NCBI RefSeq assembly: GCF_050920705.1 | Contig: NZ_CP154799.1 | Span: forward strand, 2,914,001 to 2,978,000 | Source of the DNA: Regnicoccus_A sp014224355 | GTDB lineage: Bacteria > Cyanobacteriota > Cyanobacteriia > PCC-6307 > Cyanobiaceae | Direction of reading: 5' to 3' | Length of the DNA stretch: 64,000 nucleotides | Notes under the pieces: generated by a model | Told to the model about the DNA's origin: nothing | Database searches by the model: none | The model's input: the letters and a program-made list of their open reading frames with translations, nothing else | Shown here: piece after piece, positions 1 through 9,007 of the stretch | Layout of the letters: each line of letters begins with the position of its first letter | How positions within the stretch are numbered: the stretch's first letter is position 1 | Translations under genes and position numbers: made by a program

Positions 1-145
1 ACCGACGCCCTTGCGCACTCCTTGGCGTCACAGCGCCTTGACGAAAAGGAAGGAGTCTAAAAAAACTACTCGAAGAGGACCCGCCGAGCATTCTGGCGAT
101 TGCGATCCCCTCTCTCTGGGCTCAGCCTGTTGGGTTGTATTCAAC

Positions 146-229
146 GGAGAGGGTGGGATTCGAACCCACGGAAGGTTGCCCTTCAAACGATTTCGAGTCG
201 TTCGCTTTCGACCACTCAGCCACCTCTCC
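146..229 (-). tRNA. tRNA-Ser (anticodon CGA)
   Basis: On the minus strand a 7-bp acceptor stem (GGAGAGG with CCTCTCC), a T-loop GGTTCGAATCC, a long variable arm (AAGG-GCAA-CCTT) and an anticodon loop CTCGAAA are visible. The loop gives anticodon CGA, which reads UCG serine codons. The long variable arm is the class II feature expected of tRNA-Ser. CCA is not encoded. Confidence 0.95.
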
Positions 230-304
230 AGGGCCAACCTCCCGTGCCCGCAGACACCGGTGGATCAACCGGGCTCACTCTACGGATTCACCTGCACGGA
301 ACCA

Positions 305-2374
305 TCAGCCGGCGGCTCCCTGCAGCGATCCACTCGCCCCGCTGGCGCTCCAGCCCCGGGGCAGCTCAGGGGCTGAGCCACTCAGCCACACGCGGCGGGG
401 GGCGGCGGCACTCAGCACCTGCTGCTGGCGCCGGTTGGGGCGAAAGCCCAGCCAGACCCCCGCCAGCGGCTCAGGCCCGGGCTGGTGGCGATGGCCCCAG
501 CTCTCGAGCGACTGGGCGTCGGGCAGCAGCCACCAGCGGTGGCGACCGATGCCGAGGGCCAGGGCCTGGCTCTCACCACTGAGTGGGGCGAGGCTGAGGC
601 CAGGGCTCTCCAGGCGCTGGCCTGGCTGCAGGGTGCTGACGCCATCACGGCTTGAGACCAGCAGCGAGGTCTGGGCGCTCCAGCAGGCCGGATCCTCGGG
701 GGCCACCGGATCGAGCAGGGTGATCCAGTCGTAGCGGGCCAGGCCAAGGCCGCTGGCCAGCCGACGGGCATCGGCGCAGCTGGGGCCATCGGCACGACCA
801 CTGACCAGGGCACCGCGGCCCCGGTGGCGTGCCACCAGCAGATCACCGCCCCAGCGGTGCACCAGCAGCAGGGCATCGCCTCCGAGCAGGGCCAGGTGCA
901 GGGTCAGCATCAGCGCCAGCCCCGCAGCCCCCAGCCGCCGCGGCCAGGCTCCGGTACCCGGCAGCAACCAGGGCAGCAGCGAGAGACCGAACAGCAGCAC
1001 CAGCACCGGCAGGGGGCGACCCAGCTGCCACTGGGCCATCGGCAGGGCCGCGAAACCACGGGTGATCGCCAGCAGCAGGCCGCTCAATGGCAGCAGCGGC
1101 CAGGCCAGGAGCGGCACCAGAGGAGGCAGAAGCACTGCCGCGAGGGCCGTCGCCATGGCGCCGAGGGTGAGCGGGGTGAGCAGGGGCGCCACCACCAGAT
1201 TGGCCGGCACCGCGTAGAGGGGCACGATGCCGAAGTGCTGCAGCTGCAGCGGCAGGGTCCAGAGCGAGGCGGCCACGGGCACCGCCAGTCCCGCCGCCGC
1301 CCAGGCCGGCAGCCCTCGAGCCAGGGCCGCCTCCAGGGGACGGGCGGTGAGGATCAGCCCGGCGGTGGCCGCCACCGACAGCTGAAAGCCCACATCCAGC
1401 AGCCACCAGGGCTGCACCAGCAGCATCAACAGCACGCTGAGCAGCAGCACCCCCAGGGGCCGGCTGCGGCTGCCGCTCTCCAGCACCGCGAAGGCCACTC
1501 CACCCATCAGCACCGCCCGCACCACCGAAGGCTGGGGGCCAGCCAGCAGCAGGAACAGCAGCAACGCCCCCACGGCCAGGGAGCAGCGAGGGAGCCGCGG
1601 CAGCCTCCGGCCCAGGGCCATCACCGCCCCGAGCAACACCGAGAGATGGAAGCCGGAGGCGGCCAGGGCATGGGAGAGCCCGGCGGCGCGGAAGCTGTCG
1701 CCCACCTCCGCCGGCAGGGGCACCACGGCACTGCCGAGCACGAGGGCCGCCAGAATTCCGCCCCTGCGCTCTCCGCCCTGCTTGATCAGGGTGGCGGCCA
1801 TCCGGCGCCGCAGGTCGGCGATGGGGGTGGCCGGACGCGCCAGCACCTTCAGATCGGTGCTGGCGGCCAGGCGCAACTGGCTCCAGATGCCACGGCGGGC
1901 CAGACGCTCTGCCGGGCCGCTCAGCAACGGATGAGGCCCCGAGACCGGACGCCGCAGGGTTCCCCGTGCCTCCACCAGCCAGCCCTGGCGCAACGGCGGG
2001 CACGGCTTCAGCAGCAACTCGGTGCGGCCGCCTGCCAGGCGCAGGGGCACCGAGCATCCGCCGGAGTCGCCGCGCAGGCGGGGATCGCTCTCGAGCCGCC
2101 CGCGCAGCACCAGCTCCCGGCCGCTGCCGCCCTGGAGCAACCGCACCGGATCCTGGGGGCCGGGGTGCGGCTGGCGCCAGAGCGACCAGAGCAGCAGCGA
2201 CGGGGCGACCAGCAGCAGGGCCAGCGCCGGCAGGGTCCTGGCTTCCAGGCGCTTCGCACGCCACCAGCCGGCGGCGCTGAGCAGAAGCAGGAGTCCGAGC
2301 CGGGCGCCGAGCGCCATGGGCACGGTGCCCAGCGCCAGCCCCGCCAGGGCCAGCGACACCACCAGAACAGGCAT
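305..2374 (-). CDS. comEC: ComEC/Rec2-type DNA uptake channel protein
   Basis: A 689-residue polytopic membrane protein. The first ~60 residues hold hydrophobic segments, followed by a soluble stretch (about 60-180) of DUF4131 type. A competence domain with many membrane helices follows (about 200-480), including the family-typical stretch around FRAAGLSHALAASGFH. The C-terminal ~190 residues are soluble but lack an obvious HxHxDH metallo-beta-lactamase motif, so the hydrolase part looks shortened or degenerate. The family forms the inner-membrane channel for transforming DNA. It is the last gene of the minus-strand run that begins at hisF, and it could work with type IV pilins found elsewhere in the window. 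Confidence 0.85.
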   Translation of the reverse strand: MPVLVVSLALAGLALGTVPMALGARLGLLLLLSAAGWWRAKRLEARTLPALALLLVAPSLLLWSLWRQPHPGPQDPVRLLQGGSGRELVLRGRLESDPRLRGDSGGCSVPLRLAGGRTELLLKPCPPLRQGWLVEARGTLRRPVSGPHPLLSGPAERLARRGIWSQLRLAASTDLKVLARPATPIADLRRRMAATLIKQGGERRGGILAALVLGSAVVPLPAEVGDSFRAAGLSHALAASGFHLSVLLGAVMALGRRLPRLPRCSLAVGALLLFLLLAGPQPSVVRAVLMGGVAFAVLESGSRSRPLGVLLLSVLLMLLVQPWWLLDVGFQLSVAATAGLILTARPLEAALARGLPAWAAAGLAVPVAASLWTLPLQLQHFGIVPLYAVPANLVVAPLLTPLTLGAMATALAAVLLPPLVPLLAWPLLPLSGLLLAITRGFAALPMAQWQLGRPLPVLVLLFGLSLLPWLLPGTGAWPRRLGAAGLALMLTLHLALLGGDALLLVHRWGGDLLVARHRGRGALVSGRADGPSCADARRLASGLGLARYDWITLLDPVAPEDPACWSAQTSLLVSSRDGVSTLQPGQRLESPGLSLAPLSGESQALALGIGRHRWWLLPDAQSLESWGHRHQPGPEPLAGVWLGFRPNRRQQQVLSAAAPRRVWLSGSAPELPRGWSASGASGSLQGAAG

Positions 2375-2424
2375 GGAAAGAACGCCACCACCAGCAGGGT
2401 TCCCCGCCCGACGGCCGCTGGTCG

Positions 2425-2604
2425 TCAGCCGGGGAGGTTGAGCATCAGCTCACAGAGCTGGGGACTGGGCAACTCCTGACCAAGCAGCGGAACCACAAGG
2501 GCCGCCAGCGGCCGCAGCCGGCAGGGCCAGATCGAGCGCTCCGTGATCCTGCCGGCCTGGAAACTGCCGGCCATCAGCACCACCGCCAGCAGGGTGCGTT
2601 TCAC
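2425..2604 (-). CDS. Small conserved-looking exported or membrane protein (59 aa)
   Basis: A GTG-start frame whose start overlaps the glyQ stop (GTGA), which suggests translational coupling. The predicted N-terminus (KRTLLAVVLMAGSFQAG) is a basic residue pair followed by a hydrophobic segment, as in a signal peptide or membrane anchor. It has two further cysteines. It lies between glyQ and comEC and fills the otherwise empty gap. I do not recognise the family. The start and reality of the gene rest on overlap and context only. Confidence 0.55.
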   Translation of the reverse strand: MKRTLLAVVLMAGSFQAGRITERSIWPCRLRPLAALVVPLLGQELPSPQLCELMLNLPG

Positions 2605-3506
2605 CCGAGGGGCTCGGCCACCAGGGCCTCACGGGCCGCCTCACCCAGCAGGGGAAAGCCGAGGGCCTGCCGTTCCTGCAGCCAGGCCTCGGCCACCTGG
2701 CGCGCCAGGGAGCGGATGCGGCCGATGGTGGCCGTGCGCTCGGTCACCGAGATCACGCCTCGGGCCTCCAGCAGGTTGAAGGTGTGGCTGCACTTGAGCA
2801 CGTAATCCAGGGCAGGAGCCGGCAGGCCCGCCGCCACCAGATCGGTGGCTTCCGCCTCGTACAGGGCGAACAGCTGCTGCAGACGGTCGGGATTGGAGGC
2901 CTCGAAGTTGTAGGTGCACTGGCCCTTCTCCGAGGCCAGCCAGAGGTCGCCGTAGCTGCGCTGGTCGTTCCAGCTCAGCTCCCAGATGCTCTCCACGTCC
3001 TGGAGATACATGGCAAGGCGCTCGAGGCCGTAGGTGATCTCGATCGACACGGGCCGGCAGTCGAGCCCACCGCACTGCTGAAAGTAGGTGAACTGGGTCA
3101 CCTCCATGCCATCGAGCCACACCTCCCAGCCCACCCCCCAGGCGCCGAGGGTGGGCGACTCCCAGTTGTCCTCCACGAAGCGGATGTCGTGGTCGCGCTG
3201 GCGGATGCCGAGGGCTTCGAGCGAGGCCAGGTAGGTCTCCTGAATGCCATCGGGGGAGGGCTTGATCAGCACCTGGTACTGGAAGTAGTGCTGGGCGCGG
3301 TTGGGGTTGTCGCCGTAGCGGCCGTCGGTGGGACGGCGGCAGGGCTCGGGGTAGGCCACGGCCCAGGGCTCGGGGCCGATCGCCCGCAGCACCGTGTGCG
3401 GACTCATCGTCCCTGCGCCCTTCTCGGTGTCGTAGGGCTGCAGCAGCAGGCAGCCCTGGTCAGCCCAGAAGCGGTTCAAGGTGGCGATGATGTCCTGGAA
3501 ATGCAT
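2601..3506 (-). CDS. glyQ: Glycyl-tRNA synthetase alpha subunit
   Basis: A class II synthetase catalytic subunit that charges tRNA-Gly in an alpha2beta2 complex with GlyS, which is not in this window. The sequence opens with MHFQDIIATLNRFWADQGC and carries the family-typical LLLQPYDTEKGAG stretch and PEPCRRPTDGRYGDNPNR. From the ATG at 3506 the protein has 301 residues, the usual family length. The frame is open 11 codons further upstream, but that extension is atypical. The stop overlaps the start of the downstream 59-aa gene. Confidence 0.95.
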   Translation of the reverse strand: MHFQDIIATLNRFWADQGCLLLQPYDTEKGAGTMSPHTVLRAIGPEPWAVAYPEPCRRPTDGRYGDNPNRAQHYFQYQVLIKPSPDGIQETYLASLEALGIRQRDHDIRFVEDNWESPTLGAWGVGWEVWLDGMEVTQFTYFQQCGGLDCRPVSIEITYGLERLAMYLQDVESIWELSWNDQRSYGDLWLASEKGQCTYNFEASNPDRLQQLFALYEAEATDLVAAGLPAPALDYVLKCSHTFNLLEARGVISVTERTATIGRIRSLARQVAEAWLQERQALGFPLLGEAAREALVAEPLG

Positions 3507-3581
3507 GGGGGAGGAGGGGTCGCCACCGTCGGCGGGCATTCTCCCGTGCGGCTGCCCCCGGGTGAGGGCGCCGCCGTGGCC

Positions 3582-4304
3582 TCAGGCCACCAGCTCCAGC
3601 AGGCCCATCTGGCCGGCCGCCAGGGAGCGATGGCGCGCCGCGGTGAAACCCGCCCGGCGCGCCATCCGTTCCTGCTCCACGCCAGTGGGGAAGCGCTCCA
3701 GGCTGGCCTCGAGGTAGGCGTACTGCTCAGGCAGATCGAACAGGCGGGCCGTGGGCACCACCAGCCGGCGCAGGTAGAGGCGCTGGAAGGCCGCCGCCGC
3801 CACCCCGGCAGGGCCACTGGGATCGGGGCGGTTGAAGTCGAGCACCGCCGCGCGGCCGCCGGGGCGCAGCAGCCGGCGCAGTTCCCTCAGCCCCTCAGCC
3901 GGATCGGCCAGGTTGCGCAGCCCGTAGGCCATCACCGCCCCATCGAACGACTCAGGCGGCAGGCCGGTGGCCAGGGCATCCCCCTGGCGCCACTGCAGCG
4001 GCAGCCAGGGCTGGCGGGCGGCGCGGTCAGCCGCCACCTGCAGCGGAGCGCTGGCGGCATCGAGGCCGACCACCAGGCCGCCAGGTCGCACCTTCGCGGC
4101 CAGCACCAGGGCCAGATCGCCGGTGCCACAGCAGAGATCAATCAGACGCTGGCCGGGTCTGGGCCGCAACCAGAGGGCCGCCCGGCGCTTCCAGAGCCGA
4201 TGCAGTCCGAGGGAAAGCCAGTCGTTGAGCTGATCGTAGCGGGGGGCGATGGCCTCGAACAGCTCGCGCACCGCCTGGGGATCACCGGGCTTCAATGGCG
4301 GCAA
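3582..4304 (-). CDS. menG: Demethylphylloquinone/menaquinone methyltransferase (UbiE/MenG family)
   Basis: A 240-residue SAM-dependent methyltransferase. Family motifs include the RYDQLNDWLSLGLHRLWKR start, the SAM-binding LIDLCCGTGDLAL at about residue 54, and the MAYGLRNLADP motif typical of UbiE/MenG. In cyanobacteria this enzyme makes the last methylation of phylloquinone, the photosystem I A1 cofactor. It lies 15 bp after the upstream membrane-protein gene and precedes glyQ on the same strand. Confidence 0.92.
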   Translation of the reverse strand: MPPLKPGDPQAVRELFEAIAPRYDQLNDWLSLGLHRLWKRRAALWLRPRPGQRLIDLCCGTGDLALVLAAKVRPGGLVVGLDAASAPLQVAADRAARQPWLPLQWRQGDALATGLPPESFDGAVMAYGLRNLADPAEGLRELRRLLRPGGRAAVLDFNRPDPSGPAGVAAAAFQRLYLRRLVVPTARLFDLPEQYAYLEASLERFPTGVEQERMARRAGFTAARHRSLAAGQMGLLELVA

Positions 4305-4319
4305 GGGAGCGGGGGACGC

Positions 4320-4709
4320 TCAGGAGGATCGCAGGTCGGGACAGCGGCTGGGATCCACCAGGCAATCGAGGGGTCCATCCCAGGGCAGGTTGACAGCATC
4401 GAGGCTGACGCCTGGTTCCTCGATCGGCTGGGGCAGCCAGACAGCACGGGCGGCGGTGCGGTTCGGACCGGTGAGGGTGAGCACCATCACGGTGGCCAGG
4501 CCCACGGCGGCGGAGCAGACCATGCAGCCGGCCAGCATCAGCGAGAACTCTCGGCGGTCGTTGGCTGACTGCATCAGTTGAAGAGCCCAGGCGACCATCG
4601 CCACCACGAGGGCCACCATCAGCAGGGCGATGACTGTGGAGAGAGGCGGCGGCAGGGCCGGCACGGCGGGGAATGCGGTGGATGGCCCAGTTAACGGCCT
4701 GAGTATCAA
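4320..4709 (-). CDS. Hypothetical two-helix membrane protein
   Basis: 129 residues from a TTG at 4709 that overlaps the hisF stop by 4 bp. Two strong hydrophobic segments are visible (about residues 24-46 and 58-82), with a proline-rich tail. No enzymatic motif is seen and I do not recognise the family. Its position between hisF and menG on the same strand suggests cotranscription. The TTG start is uncertain; an internal start near the first helix is possible. Confidence 0.6.
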   Translation of the reverse strand: MILRPLTGPSTAFPAVPALPPPLSTVIALLMVALVVAMVAWALQLMQSANDRREFSLMLAGCMVCSAAVGLATVMVLTLTGPNRTAARAVWLPQPIEEPGVSLDAVNLPWDGPLDCLVDPSRCPDLRSS

Positions 4710-5514
4710 TGTAACGAGCCGTTGCGAGCCCCCGTGGCCATGGATTCGGCCTCCAGGGGCCGGAGCTCCAGGCCCCGCTCCAGGAGCTCGCCCTTGATGC
4801 CCTGCACCGTGAGCACACCGTCGTGGAGCAGAGAGGCCAGCAGGGCCGCCGAAGCCTGGCCCTGCTCGAGGGCAGCGGCGATGTGCTCGACGCTGCCGGC
4901 GCCACCGGAAGCGATCACCGGCACCTCCACCGCCTCGGCCACGGCACGGGTGAGGGCCAGGTCATAGCCGGCCTGGGTGCCGTCGCCATCCATGGAGGTA
5001 AGCAGGATCTCGCCGGCGCCGAGGTCCACCGCCCGCCGCGCCCAGGCCACCGCATCGAGGCCGGTGTTCTGGCGCCCCCCTTCACGTGCACATCCCAGCC
5101 GGAACCATCGGCGCGGTGGCGGGCGTCGATCGCCACCACGATGCACTGGCAGCCGAAGCGGCGGGCGCCCTCGGCGATCAGTTCCGGCCGGGCCACCGCC
5201 GAGGAGTTGAGGCTCACCTTGTCGGCACCGGCGCGCAGCAGTTCGGTGATGCCCTCCACGCGGCTGATGCCACCACCCACGGTGAACGGGATGGTCACGG
5301 CCTCGGCGGTGCGCCGCACCAGATCCACCAGGGTGCGGCGGCCCTCATGGCTGGCGGCGATGTCGAGGAAGACCAGCTCGTCGGCGCCGGCCGTGTCGTA
5401 GCGGCAGGCCAGCTCCACGGGATCACCGGCATCGCGCAACCCGACGAAATTGACGCCTTTGACAACCCGGCCATCGGCCACGTCGAGGCAGGGAATGATG
5501 CGCCGGGCGACCAT
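4706..5514 (-). CDS. hisF: Imidazole glycerol phosphate synthase cyclase subunit HisF (apparent frameshift)
   Basis: HisF is a (beta/alpha)8-barrel that joins HisH-derived ammonia to PRFAR, giving imidazole glycerol phosphate and AICAR. The first frame (from 5514) begins MVARRIIPCLDVADGRVVKG and keeps the barrel through GWDVHVKGG. The rest (RQNTGLDAVAWARR to the C-terminus) lies in another frame of the same strand. The break falls at a six-C run on the plus strand (5075-5080). One extra C restores a single ~269-residue protein with every expected HisF motif, so I read this as an indel at a homopolymer rather than gene loss. It heads the minus-strand run down to comEC. Confidence 0.88.
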
Positions 5515-5559
5515 GGCTTCACTGTTAAGGTTGCGCCACTCGATCCAGTCGCGCCGGTC

Positions 5560-5793
5560 ATGTCCCAGGCTGCCACCTCAGGCCCCTCGAGCGCCGTACA
5601 GATCGGTTCCAGGGTGCGGATCACCCGGGTGCGTGATCAGATTCCCGCCGAGCTGGTCGAAATGCTGCAGAGCGATGCCACCGGCACCGTCCGTGATTTC
5701 AAGATGACCGACGGCAGCGGCATCGGCGTGGTGGTGGAGCTGGCCAACGGCAGCACCGGCTGGTTCTTCGACGACGAGATCGCCGCGGTCTGA
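5560..5793 (+). CDS. petP: Cytochrome b6f complex subunit PetP (DUF2862)
   Basis: 77 residues from the ATG at 5560. The core (VQIGSRVRITRVRDQIPAE) followed by GTVRDFKMTDGSGIGVVVEL and ending WFFDDEIAAV is the signature of the small SH3-like PetP/DUF2862 family. That family binds the cytoplasmic side of cyanobacterial cytochrome b6f and affects electron-transport routes. The stop is one base from the GTG of chlG. A longer upstream open frame is antisense to hisF and is not a better start. Confidence 0.85.
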   Translation: MSQAATSGPSSAVQIGSRVRITRVRDQIPAELVEMLQSDATGTVRDFKMTDGSGIGVVVELANGSTGWFFDDEIAAV

Positions 5794-5794
5794 T

Positions 5795-6778
5795 GTGAGC
5801 GACGCTCCCGAACCCAGCACCACAGGCGGCGGCGCCCGTCAGCTGCTCGGCATGAAGGGTGCCAGTGGCACCACGTCCATCTGGAAGCTGCGCCTGCAGC
5901 TGATGAAGCCGGTCACCTGGATCCCCCTGATCTGGGGGGTGATCTGTGGCGCCGCGGCCTCCGGCAACTTCCACTGGACCTTCCCTGAGCTGGGCGCGTC
6001 CCTGGCCTGCATGGTGATGAGCGGCCCGCTGCTGGCCGGCTACACCCAGACCATCAACGACTACTACGACCGCGAGATCGACGCGATCAACGAGCCCTAC
6101 CGACCGATCCCCTCGGGCGCCATCTCCCTGCCCCAGGTGAAGCTGCAGATCTGGGTGCTGCTGATCGCGGGTCTGGCGGTGGCCGGGGGGCTCGATCTCT
6201 GGGCCGGCCACAGCAGGCCGGTGCTGCTGCTGCTGGCCCTGGGGGGCTCCCTGGTGAGCTACATCTACTCCGCCCCGCCGCTGAAGCTCAAGCAGAACGG
6301 CTGGCTGGGCAACTACGCCCTCGGGGCGAGCTACATCGCTCTGCCCTGGTGGGCCGGTCAGGCGCTGTTCGGCCAGCTCACCTGGACCACCGCCCTGCTC
6401 ACCCTGGCCTACAGCCTGGCGGGCCTCGGCATCGCGGTCGTGAATGATTTCAAGAGCGTGGAGGGCGACCGGGCCCTTGGGCTGCAGAGCCTGCCGGTGG
6501 TGTTCGGCATCCAGCGGGCCAGCTGGATCAGCGCCGGCATGATCGATCTGTTTCAGCTGGCGATGGTGGCGGTGCTGATCGCCATCGGCCAGCACTTCGC
6601 GGCGGTGCTGCTGGTGTTGCTGATCATTCCCCAGATCACCTTCCAGGACATCTGGCTGCTGCGCGATCCGGTGGCCTTCGATGTGAAGTATCAGGCGAGC
6701 GCCCAGCCGTTCCTGGTGCTGGGCATGCTCGTCACGGCCCTGGCGATCGGCCACAGCAGTCTCACCATGGCGATGTGA
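5795..6778 (+). CDS. chlG: Chlorophyll a synthase
   Basis: A 327-residue UbiA-family prenyltransferase that esterifies chlorophyllide a with geranylgeranyl or phytyl diphosphate in the thylakoid membrane. The first Asp-rich motif (NDYYDREIDAINEPYRPIPSGA, residues ~88-109) and the second (NDFKSVEGDRALG) are both present, with eight or nine hydrophobic segments. The start is GTG at 5795, one base after petP, so the two genes are probably cotranscribed. Confidence 0.95.
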   Translation: MSDAPEPSTTGGGARQLLGMKGASGTTSIWKLRLQLMKPVTWIPLIWGVICGAAASGNFHWTFPELGASLACMVMSGPLLAGYTQTINDYYDREIDAINEPYRPIPSGAISLPQVKLQIWVLLIAGLAVAGGLDLWAGHSRPVLLLLALGGSLVSYIYSAPPLKLKQNGWLGNYALGASYIALPWWAGQALFGQLTWTTALLTLAYSLAGLGIAVVNDFKSVEGDRALGLQSLPVVFGIQRASWISAGMIDLFQLAMVAVLIAIGQHFAAVLLVLLIIPQITFQDIWLLRDPVAFDVKYQASAQPFLVLGMLVTALAIGHSSLTMAM

Positions 6779-6788
6779 GGCTGCTGCT

Positions 6789-8987
6789 GTGAGCAAACGC
6801 CGGCTCCGCTTGCTGCTGGTCGCGGCCTTCGCCCTCACGGCCGGAGGCGTCACGGCGCTCGGGGTGAACACCCTGGTGAAGGGGATGGACAGCCTGCTGC
6901 CCGACGCCCGCCGGATCAGCACCTTCAACCGTCCGGGCACAGTCACGATCCTCTCCGCCGACGGGGAGGTGCTGCAGAAACTCGGCCCCGCCACCCGCGA
7001 AAAGGTGGCCCCTGGCCAGATGCCGGAGCTGGTGAAGGAGGCCTTCATCGCCTCCGAAGACCGTCGCTTCTACCAGCACAAGGGCGTGGACCCCACCGGC
7101 ATCGCCCGGGCGATGCTGCGCAACCTGAGCCGGGGCTCAGTGGAGGAGGGGGCCAGCACGATCACGCAGCAGCTGGCGCGCACGGTGTTCCTCAGCCAGG
7201 ACCGCACCCTGATCCGGAAGCTGAAGGAAGCGGCCCTGGCCGGAAAGCTGGAGCGGCAGCTGAGCAAGCAGCAGATCCTCGAGCAGTACCTCAACTACGT
7301 GTATCTCGGCTCGAGCGCCTACGGCGTCGCCGATGCGGCCTGGATCTACTTCTCGAAAACCCCCGACGAACTGACCCTGCCGGAGGCCGCCCTGATCGCG
7401 GGACTGCCACCGGCTCCTTCGGTGTATTCACCCCTGGTGAACCCGGATCTGGCCAGGCAGCGCCGCAGTGTGGTGCTGCAGCGGATGGAGCAGGCCGGCT
7501 TCATCGACAGCGGTGAACTGGCTGATGCCCAGGCCACGCCCATTCAGCTCAAGCCGGCCCTGCCGAAATACTGGAACAGCCGTGCCCCCTTCTTCACCGG
7601 CTGGGTGGCCCAGGAGCTGCCCAAGGTGCTCAGTTCGGAGCAGCTGGAGGTGGGCGGTCTGACCATCCGCAGCAGCCTCAACCTGGCCTGGCAGGAGGAG
7701 GGACAGAAGGTGATCAACGCCAGCGCCTACGGCGGCCTGGAGGGAGCCCTGGTGACCGTGGAGCCCGGCACCGGCCTGGTGCGGGCGATGGTGGGCGGCA
7801 AGGACTTCGGCAAGAGCCAGTTCAACCGGGCCACCCAGGCCCTGCGCTCACCCGGCTCCACCTTCAAGCTGTTCGTGTACCTCGCCGCCCTGAAGGCCGG
7901 CATGAAGCCGGAAACCACGATCCTGGACGCCAAGCGCTGCTTTGCCGGCTACTGCCCCAAGAACTTCGGTGACCGCTACCTGGGGCGGGTGTCGCTGGCC
8001 ACGGCGCTGCAGAACTCGCTGAACATCGTGGCGGTGAGCCTGCTGCAGCAGGTGGGCTTCGACAAGGTGATCGCCACGGCCCAGAGCCTGGGCATCACCC
8101 GGGAGCTCGGACGCTTCTACCCGATGGCCCTCGGCGCCTACGAGCAGACCGTGCTGGACATGACCACGGCCTACGCCGCGGTGATCAACCGCGGCGTCTT
8201 CGTGCCGGCCACCCCGTTCGAGGAGATCAGCGGGCCCAATGGGGAGCTGCTCTGGAGCCGCCGCATCGATGGCGACAAGGGCCGGCGGGCGGTGGACAGC
8301 AACATCGCCGATGCGATGGTGTGGATGCTGCAGCGGGTGGTGACCGGCGGCACCGGCGGTGCAGCCTCCTTGCGAAACCGGCCGGTGGCAGGCAAGACCG
8401 GCACCTCGGAGGGTGCACGCGACCTCTGGTTCATCGGCGGCATTCCCCAGCTCACCACCGGCATCTGGCTGGGTTACGACAACAACCGCAAGACCAAGAG
8501 CGACAGCGGCTCCGCCGCCGCGGCCTGGGGCCGTTACATGGCGGTGGTGGTCAAGGACCTGCCGGTGCGTCAGTTCCCGCCCAAGCCGGTGCTCACCGGA
8601 ACCTTCAAGCCCACCAAGCCCGCCAAATCCACTGCCCAGCCTGGGCGGCCCAGCAACCTGCCCACCCCCGGCGAAGACCGCTCGCAGCCGGAGCCGGCTC
8701 AGCTCCCGCCACCGACGGATCGCGAGTCGGACCTGCCGGCCCTGCCCGATCTGCCGGAGGAGCCGCCCCAGAGCCTGCCGCCCCGGGGCCGTGAATCGGG
8801 AGCGGGTCCGGAACCCACACCGGCACGGCCCGCCCCACGCCGGCCGGCACCGGCTCCGGCTCCAACCCAGCCCCCTCCGGTGGCACCGCCGCCGACGGTC
8901 AATCCCTCCTTCCCCGTGGCCCCACCGCCGGTGGCACCGCCGCCCGTGGCACCACCGGCACCGGTGGCGCCCCCGCCCGTTCCCTGA
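6789..8987 (+). CDS. Class A penicillin-binding protein (PBP1A type) with proline-rich tail
   Basis: A 732-residue bifunctional peptidoglycan synthase with a GTG start. It has an N-terminal membrane anchor (about 5-25). The GT51 transglycosylase domain carries the EDRRFYQHKG motif, with catalytic Glu near residue 90. The transpeptidase domain has SxxK (S357, STFK), an SLN motif and KTGT (K at about 536). The last ~135 residues are low complexity, dominated by Pro, Ala and Val with repeated APPPVAPPP-like units, probably a periplasmic linker or wall-spanning tail. It follows chlG by 10 bp. Confidence 0.92.
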   Translation: MSKRRLRLLLVAAFALTAGGVTALGVNTLVKGMDSLLPDARRISTFNRPGTVTILSADGEVLQKLGPATREKVAPGQMPELVKEAFIASEDRRFYQHKGVDPTGIARAMLRNLSRGSVEEGASTITQQLARTVFLSQDRTLIRKLKEAALAGKLERQLSKQQILEQYLNYVYLGSSAYGVADAAWIYFSKTPDELTLPEAALIAGLPPAPSVYSPLVNPDLARQRRSVVLQRMEQAGFIDSGELADAQATPIQLKPALPKYWNSRAPFFTGWVAQELPKVLSSEQLEVGGLTIRSSLNLAWQEEGQKVINASAYGGLEGALVTVEPGTGLVRAMVGGKDFGKSQFNRATQALRSPGSTFKLFVYLAALKAGMKPETTILDAKRCFAGYCPKNFGDRYLGRVSLATALQNSLNIVAVSLLQQVGFDKVIATAQSLGITRELGRFYPMALGAYEQTVLDMTTAYAAVINRGVFVPATPFEEISGPNGELLWSRRIDGDKGRRAVDSNIADAMVWMLQRVVTGGTGGAASLRNRPVAGKTGTSEGARDLWFIGGIPQLTTGIWLGYDNNRKTKSDSGSAAAAWGRYMAVVVKDLPVRQFPPKPVLTGTFKPTKPAKSTAQPGRPSNLPTPGEDRSQPEPAQLPPPTDRESDLPALPDLPEEPPQSLPPRGRESGAGPEPTPARPAPRRPAPAPAPTQPPPVAPPPTVNPSFPVAPPPVAPPPVAPPAPVAPPPVP

Positions 8988-9007
8988 ACCGGCCTGGCGG
9001 CAGGGCC

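Noticed and set aside
28..237. Small frames at the left edge
   Set aside because: They run through the tRNA-Ser gene and its flank; the tRNA explains the conserved sequence.
824..2479. 551-residue plus-strand open frame rich in Gln, His and Arg
   Set aside because: It is antisense to comEC; composition is typical of a high-GC shadow frame and no family is recognisable.
4706..5514. hisF as a true pseudogene
   Set aside because: Both halves keep all motifs and the break is exactly in a homopolymer, as in four other genes here. A sequence error or slippage is more likely than loss of histidine synthesis.
8640..8987. Pro-rich coding repeats at the PBP C-terminus as a separate repeat element
   Set aside because: The repeats are in frame with the PBP and follow its codon pattern; such tails are common in these proteins.
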